Shown here: positions 1 to 5,568 of the stretch, in pieces
Layout of the letters: every line of letters begins with the position of its first letter
Numbering within the stretch: position 1 is the first letter of the stretch
DNA from: Bacteroidota bacterium
GTDB taxonomy: Bacteria > Bacteroidota > Kryptoniia > Kryptoniales > JAKASW01
Reading direction: 5' to 3'
Length of the DNA stretch: 8,203 nt
NCBI GenBank assembly: GCA_021796055.1
Contig: JAJYOS010000260.1
Coordinates: 1-8,203, forward strand
Program-made: the position numbers and the translations under genes
Notes under the pieces: model-generated
What the model was told of the DNA's origin: nothing
The model's database searches: none
What the model saw: the letters and a program-made list of their open reading frames with translations, nothing else

Positions 1-231
1 GTTGATAACTCTGCGAGCTACTTCTGCTACGTCTATTTTAGCTTTTGCTTTTTCACTTGTAGTCACTTCGCCACCGATGACGACCAGCCCCGTAGTCGCG
101 TAAGTCTCACAGGCAACTCTGGAATTCGGTTCTATTGCCAGATGCGCGTCGAGTACTGCATCGGAAATCTGATCGCAAACCTTGTCAGGATGTCCTTCTG
201 TGACTGATTCCGACGTGAATATCTTGTACAT
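1..231 (-). CDS. metK: S-adenosylmethionine synthetase, N-terminal part (cut by window edge)
   Basis: MetK makes S-adenosylmethionine from ATP and methionine in the cytoplasm. Only the first 77 codons are present, read leftward from the ATG at 231-229; the family is about 380-400 residues long. The visible part matches the MetK N-terminal domain closely: [13 protein letters not shown] at residues 5-17 includes the ATP-site His14, QISDAVLDA follows at 21-29, and RVACET at 38-43 includes the conserved Glu42 of the potassium/active site. A GGAG ribosome-binding site sits at 237-240 (minus sense), five bases before the ATG, which supports this start. The gene lies 18 bases downstream of the nucleotidyltransferase stop, so the two are probably co-transcribed. 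I see no SAM riboswitch in the short gap; if one exists it would have to precede the upstream gene. The assignment is firm. Confidence 0.97.
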   Translation of the reverse strand, partial: MYKIFTSESVTEGHPDKVCDQISDAVLDAHLAIEPNSRVACETYATTGLVVIGGEVTTSEKAKAKIDVAEVARRVIN

Positions 232-236
232 TGTGT

Positions 237-240
237 CTCC
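237..240 (-). promoter_or_regulatory. Ribosome-binding site of metK
   Basis: Minus-strand sequence reads TGGAGACACA followed by ATG. GGAG lies five bases before the start codon, inside the 18-base gap after the upstream gene's stop, and it fixes the metK start. Confidence 0.75.
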
Positions 241-249
241 AGTAATTTG

Positions 250-1227
250 TTAAGAAAGGTCTATCTCGGTGGAATCACCGGCGTTTACGCGTTTGAAGCT
301 TCCCTTCAGCTGCGCGTTCTGGCCCACAATTGATCCTTCAAGCAGCGAATTCTGAATCGAGGCGCCTGAGCCTATTATCGAGTCCCTGATCAACGAATCT
401 GTCACGGTCACAGCCGAGTCGATTGTCGCATTGGGCCCGATCACGGAATTCTTGATCACTGCCGAGTCCGCAATGAAAACCGGCGGTAGTATGACGACGT
501 TGTCGCGCTGCTTGAAGCAGCTCGTCCTTTTGAGAAGATGCCTGTTCGTCTCAAGAAGCGTCTCCGGTTTTCCGCAATCGTACCATCCGTCTATCTCGAA
601 GTACGTAATGACTTCACCGTGGTCGAGCATAAGCTGCAAGGCATCCGTCAGCTGGTACTCCCCCTTCGTTCGTATGTCCTTGTCGATTAGTTCCTGAAGT
701 GCGGCAAAGAGGGCCTTGGGTGTTTTTATATAGTACAATCCGACGACTGCAAGATTAGAAGTGGGATTATCCGGTTTTTCGATTAATCTCTTCACCCTGT
801 TGCCGGCTGTTTCCGCCACTCCGAACCTTCTCGGATCCTCTACCCTTTTTACTCCTATGCTCGAATATTCGCTCTCAAGCAACGGAGACAGGTCAACATC
901 GAAGACTGTATCTCCCAGGACAATCAGGAGCGGCTCGTCGCTGCCATCCCTGGACAGCGCTACGTGAGTCGCATGTCCTAGTCCGAGTCTCTCTTCCTGG
1001 TATACGAACTCAAAATCAGCCTGGTAGTTCGACCGGAGGTAGTCCTCCACCATGTCGCCCATGTATCCGACAACCACGGAGATGTTCTTTATGCCGACAC
1101 TCAGCAGGTTCTCTACTATGTGACCCACGATCGGCTTTCCGCCGACATTGAGAAGTACTTTCGGCAATGTGTACGTATGCGGACGCAGTCGTGTTCCCAC
1201 CCCCGCTACGGGGATCAAAGCTCTCAT
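250..1227 (-). CDS. Sugar-1-phosphate nucleotidyltransferase with C-terminal left-handed beta-helix
   Basis: This 325-residue enzyme should transfer a nucleotidyl group from an NTP to a sugar-1-phosphate, giving an NDP-sugar for cell-surface glycans. The N-terminal Rossmann-like domain (about 1-230) carries the signature GVGTRLRP at 9-16, the PK pair at 22-23 and GGKP at 29-32. It also has the metal-binding Asp106 in LGDT, EKP at 149-151, GEYQLTDA at 188-195, and the second metal ligand Asp216 in WYDCG. From about 245 to 318 there are hexapeptide-type repeats (IADSAVIKNSVIG, then ADS/NSLLEGSIVG-like turns), predicting a left-handed beta-helix. This long form resembles RmlA-like and mannose-1-phosphate guanylyltransferase-like enzymes; the sugar and the base cannot be told from sequence alone. 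The beta-helix could be oligomerising, regulatory or an acyltransferase-like unit. The start is the first Met before the nucleotide-binding strand; the upstream Shine-Dalgarno is weak. It probably leads an operon with metK. Confidence 0.93.
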   Translation of the reverse strand: MRALIPVAGVGTRLRPHTYTLPKVLLNVGGKPIVGHIVENLLSVGIKNISVVVGYMGDMVEDYLRSNYQADFEFVYQEERLGLGHATHVALSRDGSDEPLLIVLGDTVFDVDLSPLLESEYSSIGVKRVEDPRRFGVAETAGNRVKRLIEKPDNPTSNLAVVGLYYIKTPKALFAALQELIDKDIRTKGEYQLTDALQLMLDHGEVITYFEIDGWYDCGKPETLLETNRHLLKRTSCFKQRDNVVILPPVFIADSAVIKNSVIGPNATIDSAVTVTDSLIRDSIIGSGASIQNSLLEGSIVGQNAQLKGSFKRVNAGDSTEIDLS

Positions 1228-1341
1228 AATCTTAGATGCATTTTATTGAAAAATTTAACAATCCGAAACGGAACTTGCAAAACAGGCATCAGTTTTGTTT
1301 CTTAGCCCGATTTTTACGAATTTTGTTAAAAGGTCCGGAGA
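1228..1341. promoter_or_regulatory. Divergent intergenic region (nucleotidyltransferase/metK versus mqnC)
   Basis: These 114 bases separate two divergently read genes, so they should hold both promoters. The region is clearly AT-richer than its flanks. I could not pick out a convincing -35/-10 pair on either strand. An 8-bp inverted pair, TTTAACAA at 1254-1261 and TTGTTAAA at 1323-1330, places one arm near each start codon. For mqnC, AAAAGG ends eight bases before the ATG and GGAG ends one base before it; the former has the usable spacing. Confidence 0.6.
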
Positions 1342-2406
1342 ATGCTAAAACAAATTTTCGATAAAATTCGGGATGGCGAGCGTCTCAGCCTTGCAGACGG
1401 GTTGGAGCTTTTCGAATCCAACGATTTGCTTGGAATCGGTATGATGGCTGATTACGCTCGGTGGAAAAAACACCCCAAACCGGTCGTCTCTTACATTATA
1501 GATAGAAACATAAACTATACCAACGTTTGCGTTACCGAGTGCACTTTCTGTGCGTTCTACGCGAAGGTTGGAGACGAAAAGAAGAGTTACACTCTCTCGT
1601 ATGACGAGCTCGGCAGAAAGATACAGGAGACAATCGATCTCGGAGGATCTCGTATCCTTCTCCAGGGCGGATTGAATCCCGAACTCGGGATCGACTATTA
1701 TGAGGACACCTTCAGGTTCATAAAATCAAACTACAAGATTTGGCTCCACGCCCTCTCTCCTGAAGAAATTGTCTTCATTGCAGAGCAGAGCGGACTCAAA
1801 ACCCGCAATGTCATCAAGCGGCTGATCGACGCCGGACTCGACTCCATCCCGGGAGGCGGCGCCGAGATTCTCGTCGACTCGGTCCGTGACAGAATAGCGC
1901 CGAAGAAATGCACTTCCGACGAATGGCTCGGCGTAATGTACGAAGCCCACAAGCTTGGACTCAAGACGACGGCGACCATGATGTTCGGCCACGTTGAGGA
2001 TTACCAGGACAGGTTGCAGCACATGATCGTAGTGCGCGAGCTTCAGGATATCACCGGCGGCTTTACGGCTTTTATTCCCTGGACGTTCCAGCCGAGGAAT
2101 ACCGAGCTCGCGGAAAACCATGATAATCTTCGGGAGAAGTCCTCGGCGTTCGATTACCTGAAGACTCTCGCCATATCGCGGTTAATGGTCGACAACGTGG
2201 ATTCGATACAGGTGAGTTGGGTCACACAGGGTCTGAAGATTTCACAGATAGGACTGCGATTCGGGGCCGACGATTTTGGAAGCCTGATGATAGAGGAGAA
2301 CGTGGTAAGTGCTGCGGGCACAAAACACTTCTCCGGCTTCAGCCTGAGCCACATAACGCGCGCAATAAAGAGCGCGGGGTTCGAGCCTGTTCAAAGGTAT
2401 ATCTAG
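1342..2406 (+). CDS. mqnC: Cyclic dehypoxanthine futalosine synthase (radical SAM, menaquinone synthesis)
   Basis: MqnC catalyses the radical-SAM cyclisation of dehypoxanthine futalosine to its cyclic form, a step of the futalosine route to menaquinone. The 354-residue length is normal for the family. ADYARWKKHP at 36-45 and the DRNINYTNVC stretch at 54-63 are typical of MqnC. The [4Fe-4S] cluster motif CxxxCxxC is present as Cys63, Cys67 and Cys70, followed by AFY. A glycine-rich LLQGGLNP segment and SIPGGGAEIL match the SAM-binding barrel, and the C-terminal third contains the FIPWTFQP stretch shared with MqnE/CofH relatives. MqnC is preferred over MqnE because of the IDRNINYTN context. No other mqn gene (A, B, D, E) is in view, so the pathway must be dispersed. 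The start follows an AAAAGG/GGAG-bearing leader. The enzyme uses SAM, and metK lies divergently upstream. Confidence 0.95.
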   Translation: MLKQIFDKIRDGERLSLADGLELFESNDLLGIGMMADYARWKKHPKPVVSYIIDRNINYTNVCVTECTFCAFYAKVGDEKKSYTLSYDELGRKIQETIDLGGSRILLQGGLNPELGIDYYEDTFRFIKSNYKIWLHALSPEEIVFIAEQSGLKTRNVIKRLIDAGLDSIPGGGAEILVDSVRDRIAPKKCTSDEWLGVMYEAHKLGLKTTATMMFGHVEDYQDRLQHMIVVRELQDITGGFTAFIPWTFQPRNTELAENHDNLREKSSAFDYLKTLAISRLMVDNVDSIQVSWVTQGLKISQIGLRFGADDFGSLMIEENVVSAAGTKHFSGFSLSHITRAIKSAGFEPVQRYI

Positions 2407-2532
2407 GACAAGACTCAAAGGTCAAAAAGAGAAGACTAATACTCTACCGAGCTAATCCTGTAATTGCATTTTAACCATCGACCTTTGACTCATCGATGCA
2501 GAGCGGCTTTAATTCCAAAAACAGGGCATATT
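2407..2532 (+). promoter_or_regulatory. Leader/intergenic region before cystathionine beta-synthase
   Basis: This 126-base gap separates mqnC from the cbs start. It contains an inverted repeat, TCAAAGGTC at 2415-2423 and GACCTTTGA at 2480-2488, with a 56-base loop. A shorter hairpin, CATCGA at 2476-2481 with TCGATG at 2493-2498, has an 11-base loop and overlaps the right arm, so the two structures are mutually exclusive in RNA. There is no U-tract that would mark a terminator, and I recognise no riboswitch class. The gap is long enough for a separate promoter, but I could not identify one. Confidence 0.45.
2523..2526 (+). promoter_or_regulatory. Ribosome-binding site deciding the cbs start
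   Basis: AGGG ends six bases before the ATG at 2533. It supports that codon over the in-frame TTG at 2464, whose encoded extension does not look like the family's N-terminus. Confidence 0.6.
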
Positions 2533-3918
2533 ATGTGGTACAATTCAATTCTTGAAATTATCGGCAACACTCCTATGCTGCGGTTGACCCGTATCGCTCC
2601 CGGCATCAAGCCTATTCTCCTGGCGAAACTCGAGTACCTTAATCCCGGCGGCTCAGTCAAAGACAGAATCGGCATTACCATGATAGAGGATGCTGAGCGC
2701 CGGGGGATATTGAAACCGGGCGGAACGATCATAGAAGGTACGTCAGGGAATACCGGAATGGGACTCGTACTTGTGGCCGCAATGAAGGGATACAGGTGCA
2801 TTTTTACGATGCCGGACAAAATGAGCCAGGAGAAGATCGATTTGCTCCGCGCGTTTGGAGCCGAAGTAATCGTGACTCCGACAGCGGTCGAGCCGGAAGA
2901 CCCGCGAAGCTACCACTCCGTGGCGGTGAGACTCAGCAAAGAAATACCCAACTCCTTCTTCCCCAACCAATATGACAATCCGAGCAACCCTCAAGCTCAC
3001 TACGACACCACCGGCCCTGAAATCTGGGAACAAACCGAAGGCAAGATAACCCACCTCGTCTGCGGTATCGGAACCGGCGGGACAATCGTCGGAGCGGCTA
3101 AATACCTGAAGGAGAAGAATCCCTATATAAGAATAGTCGGCGTGGACCCGGAAGGAAGCATATACGCGGAGTATTTCGCGACCGGGAGAATACCGGATAG
3201 TCATCCTTACAAGGTTGAGGGAATCGGGCAGGACTCAATGCCGAAGATAATGGACTTCAGCGACATCGACCAGGTGATCACCGTATCCGACAAGGATTCG
3301 TTCCTTGCTGCAAGACAGCTCGTGAAGAACGAGGGCATATTTGCCGGTGGATCAGCCGGCTCGGCAATTCACGCCGCTCTTAAGATTGCCGGCACTCTAA
3401 GGGAAAAAGATGTGGTCGTCGTCATCATTCCAGATCATGGTTCTCGGTATCTATCAAAGCTATTCAACGATAACTGGATGAAGGATAACCGTTACCTCGA
3501 ACCGCGGTTGAAGCTGACAGCAGGAAACGTTTCCGAAGGCAAGCGCGCCAAACACGCGCTCGTAACGGTCAGCACAGAGGCAACCCTCATGCAGGCCATT
3601 GATCTCATGCAGGAGAACGATATCTCCCAGCTTCCGGTAATGGAAAATGGGAAGATCATCGGCAGCCTCACGGAGAACAAGGTCCTCTCGACTCTGGTGT
3701 CGAATCCGGAGCTGAGAGAGCAGAGAGTGATGGAGTTCATCGACAAACCTTTTCCAGTAGTAAGCGAGAGAGCATCGATTGAGAACCTTTACAAGACACT
3801 CGACAAAGAAACTTCTGCCATAATCGTCGAGCGAAAGGACGGATCGATGGACATCATCACAAAATCAGATTTGATCTACGTGATAACTGAACGCTCAGCC
3901 GAAAACCCGGAGAAATAA
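2533..3918 (+). CDS. cbs: Cystathionine beta-synthase with C-terminal CBS-domain pair
   Basis: This PLP enzyme condenses homocysteine with serine (or a serine ester) to cystathionine, the first step of reverse transsulfuration. The catalytic domain (about 1-320) has IGNTPML at 10-16, the Schiff-base Lys43 in GGSVKDR, GTSGNTG at 69-75, AHYDTTG at 155-161, the PLP-phosphate loop GIGTGGT at 178-184, DPEGS at 205-209 and EGIFAGGSAG at 267-276. DPEGS and the AHYDTT segment favour CBS over plain cysteine synthase. Residues of about 340-455 form two CBS motifs (SQLPVMENGKIIGSLTENKV is in the first), as in full-length eukaryotic-type CBS. The N-terminal heme domain of the human enzyme is absent. An upstream in-frame TTG at 2464 would add 23 residues unlike the family, so the ATG at 2533 is chosen; AGGG at 2523-2526 is six bases before it. 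Length is 461 residues. The stop overlaps the next start. Confidence 0.95.
   Translation: MWYNSILEIIGNTPMLRLTRIAPGIKPILLAKLEYLNPGGSVKDRIGITMIEDAERRGILKPGGTIIEGTSGNTGMGLVLVAAMKGYRCIFTMPDKMSQEKIDLLRAFGAEVIVTPTAVEPEDPRSYHSVAVRLSKEIPNSFFPNQYDNPSNPQAHYDTTGPEIWEQTEGKITHLVCGIGTGGTIVGAAKYLKEKNPYIRIVGVDPEGSIYAEYFATGRIPDSHPYKVEGIGQDSMPKIMDFSDIDQVITVSDKDSFLAARQLVKNEGIFAGGSAGSAIHAALKIAGTLREKDVVVVIIPDHGSRYLSKLFNDNWMKDNRYLEPRLKLTAGNVSEGKRAKHALVTVSTEATLMQAIDLMQENDISQLPVMENGKIIGSLTENKVLSTLVSNPELREQRVMEFIDKPFPVVSERASIENLYKTLDKETSAIIVERKDGSMDIITKSDLIYVITERSAENPEK
3909..3913 (+). promoter_or_regulatory. Ribosome-binding site and TAATG overlap coupling cbs to the gamma-lyase gene
   Basis: GGAGA lies inside the last codons of cbs. 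The cbs stop TAA (3916-3918) shares its final A with the ATG of the next gene, giving TAATG. This arrangement is typical of translational coupling and keeps the two transsulfuration enzymes in one transcript. Confidence 0.85.
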
Positions 3919-5063
3919 TGAAATTTGGAACGCTTGCAATTCATGCCGGACAGGAACCCGACACCGCAACCGGCGCCGTCATGACGCCAATCTACCAGAC
4001 TTCCACCTTCGCCCAATCGGAACCGGGAGTCCACAAGGGTTACGATTATTCGAGAGCAGGAAACCCGACACGCACGGCGTTGGAGATGAATCTCGCTGCG
4101 CTCGAAGGTGCAAAGCACTGCGCCGCATTTTCTTCCGGCATGGGGGCCATTGATGCGGTCGTAAAGCTCCTCAAAGCCGGCGACCATGTTGTCGCAGGCA
4201 ACGACCTGTACGGCGGCACTTACCGGATATTCGTCAAGGTGTTCGAGCAATTCGGTCTGAGTTTCGATTTCATAGATATGAGCGAACTCGCAAATGTCAA
4301 GGCAGCACTCACGCCGAACACGAGACTCATTTGGATAGAGACCCCGACGAATCCGCTCCTCAGGATAGTGGACATAGAAGGCATCTCCCGGCTTGCGAAA
4401 CAGTCCGGTGCTTTGTCGGTTGTCGACAACACATTTGCGACTCCGTACTTGCAGAAACCGCTCTCGCTGGGCGCCGATATAGTGGTACACAGTGCGACCA
4501 AGTACATCGGAGGGCATTCCGACGTGATTCTTGGAGCAGCCATAACCAACGACGACGAACTGGCGGAGAAGCTTCACTTCATCCAGAAGTCGAGCGGCGC
4601 TACACCCGGCCCCTTCGACTGTTTCCTCGCTCTCCGCGGTACGAAGACGCTGCACCTCAGGATGCAGCGCCACTGTGAGAACGCGAGCCGCGTGGCCGAG
4701 TTTCTCTCTTTGCATCCGAATGTGAAACACGTGAATTATCCCGGATTCAAGACGCATCCCAACCACGATATCGCGGCGAGACAGATGAGCGATTTCGGGG
4801 GGATGCTCTCTTTCACACTCAAAAATGACGACATCCGGGCAGCCAGGCGCCTGACCACCCTCACGAGAGTCTTCACCCTGGCAGAGAGTCTTGGAGGGGT
4901 CGAGTCCCTGATTGAACAGCCGGCCACCATGACTCACGCTTCCCTGCCGCGCGACGTCAGACTCAAATCGGGCCTGGAAGACTCCCTGATAAGACTGTCG
5001 GTTGGCGTGGAAGATGTCGACGACCTGACTGAAGATTTGAACCAGGCTTTGCGGCAGGTCTGA
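3918..5063 (+). CDS. Cystathionine gamma-lyase / gamma-synthase family PLP enzyme
   Basis: A fold-type I PLP enzyme of the Cys/Met metabolism family, 381 residues, the usual length. Seen features are YSRAGNPTR at 44-52 (Arg46 binds PLP phosphate from the partner subunit), SSGMGA at 72-77, LYGGTYR at 97-103 with the PLP-stacking Tyr98, ETPTNP at 141-146, Asp170 in VVDNTFATP, and the Schiff-base Lys195 in SATKYIGGHSD. SLGGVESL lies near the C-terminus. The position corresponding to the catalytic Cys of methionine gamma-lyase is Gly100, arguing against that activity. Family sequence alone does not separate gamma-lyase from gamma-synthase. The one-base overlap with cbs favours gamma-lyase: cystathionine to cysteine, 2-oxobutyrate and ammonia, with hydrogen sulfide as a possible side product. 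If the organism lacks another metB it could also serve as gamma-synthase. Confidence 0.93.
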   Translation: MKFGTLAIHAGQEPDTATGAVMTPIYQTSTFAQSEPGVHKGYDYSRAGNPTRTALEMNLAALEGAKHCAAFSSGMGAIDAVVKLLKAGDHVVAGNDLYGGTYRIFVKVFEQFGLSFDFIDMSELANVKAALTPNTRLIWIETPTNPLLRIVDIEGISRLAKQSGALSVVDNTFATPYLQKPLSLGADIVVHSATKYIGGHSDVILGAAITNDDELAEKLHFIQKSSGATPGPFDCFLALRGTKTLHLRMQRHCENASRVAEFLSLHPNVKHVNYPGFKTHPNHDIAARQMSDFGGMLSFTLKNDDIRAARRLTTLTRVFTLAESLGGVESLIEQPATMTHASLPRDVRLKSGLEDSLIRLSVGVEDVDDLTEDLNQALRQV

Positions 5064-5173
5064 TTTCACCGCCGACAACGAAATGAAAATATTTTAAGGA
5101 CTCTTAAGGGAACCATTACGACACTTATCCTGTCTTAAATTGTATCATGTACCGAGTAAGAGCTTAAACTGGA
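5064..5173 (+). promoter_or_regulatory. Intergenic region before the small protein/TonB receptor pair
   Basis: These 110 bases are AT-rich and should carry the promoter of the downstream pair. They contain a 10-bp palindrome AAAATATTTT at 5086-5095 and a direct repeat TTAAGG at 5094-5099 and 5104-5109, exactly one helical turn apart. Further TTAAA blocks occur at 5135 and 5164. TATCAT at 5144-5149 could be a -10 element, but no good -35 sits at standard spacing. No terminator for the upstream gene is evident. Confidence 0.4.
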
Positions 5174-5509
5174 ATGTTGACGGGAAGAAAAAAAGCGGTC
5201 GCAAAGGCCCTCCTGCTTGTTTACCTCGTAATTATTTCCACATTTGAACTTGCCCATAGAGATTTTGTTCCTCTCGGCGGAACCCTGAGGATCAGCGATG
5301 GCAACTACGTAACACATAACCTGGACACTGAAGACGGCCATTTCGTCTGTCCGGCACATTATTTCGCTCAATCTACCCATGGCCCGACAGCGGTCTCAAA
5401 ACTCTATATCCCTTCCGCCAACGTAACGTTCATTCGCATCGAGAGGAACACCGAGCCTCCATTTATCTCTCTGCAGAATTTTTCTGCGCGCGCACCCCCT
5501 CAAGCATAG
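5174..5509 (+). CDS. Small membrane-anchored or secreted protein with CPAH motif, possibly DUF2946-like
   Basis: I do not recognise this 111-residue protein with certainty. It has a basic start (GRKKAVAK, 4-11) and one hydrophobic segment at about 12-24, so it is probably an inner-membrane anchor or an uncleaved signal with the rest in the periplasm. The periplasmic part is rich in possible metal ligands: His28, His48, His56, Cys59, His62 and His69, grouped around HFVCPAHYF at 56-64. It ends in SARAPPQA. From family memory, small DUF2946-like proteins have an N-terminal hydrophobic segment, a His-rich stretch with CPxC-like residues, and a C-terminal RGPP/RAPP motif; here the second Cys would be His62. 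It lies 59 bases before the TonB-dependent receptor on the same strand, so co-transcription is likely. A metal-linked role is an inference. The start is the first ATG; the Shine-Dalgarno is weak. Confidence 0.7.
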   Translation: MLTGRKKAVAKALLLVYLVIISTFELAHRDFVPLGGTLRISDGNYVTHNLDTEDGHFVCPAHYFAQSTHGPTAVSKLYIPSANVTFIRIERNTEPPFISLQNFSARAPPQA

Positions 5510-5555
5510 CTCCATATCGTAGTTTCTCAATTTCACTCTAAAACCACGTTTTAAC

Positions 5556-5560
5556 AGGAG
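5556..5560 (+). promoter_or_regulatory. Ribosome-binding site deciding the receptor start
   Basis: AGGAG ends eight bases before the ATG at 5569. An in-frame GTG at 5563 would be only two bases away, too close, so the ATG is preferred; the protein then begins MLKAVV. Confidence 0.75.
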
Positions 5561-5568
5561 AAGTGTTT

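Noticed and set aside
1254..1330. TTTAACAA / TTGTTAAA inverted pair as a shared operator for the divergent genes
   Set aside because: Only eight bases of AT-rich sequence 61 bases apart, with no extension of the match; chance is likely. Kept only as a note in the intergenic entry.
2464..2532. N-terminal extension of cystathionine beta-synthase from a TTG at 2464
   Set aside because: The 23 extra residues do not resemble the family N-terminus, TTG is a poor start, and the ATG at 2533 has a well-placed AGGG.
3876..5078. A 400-codon open frame antisense to the gamma-lyase gene
   Set aside because: It lies wholly over a well-supported PLP enzyme gene, its translation shows no recognisable domain, and it is Cys- and Arg-rich in the manner of a frame mirrored from codon bias.
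5174..5509. Small protein as a toxin, antitoxin or phage protein
   Set aside because: No partner gene, no such motif, and the membrane segment, His/Cys cluster and receptor neighbour fit a cell-envelope role better.
5563..5568. GTG at 5563 as the receptor start
   Set aside because: It is only two bases from AGGAG; the ATG at 5569 has proper spacing and gives a normal signal peptide.
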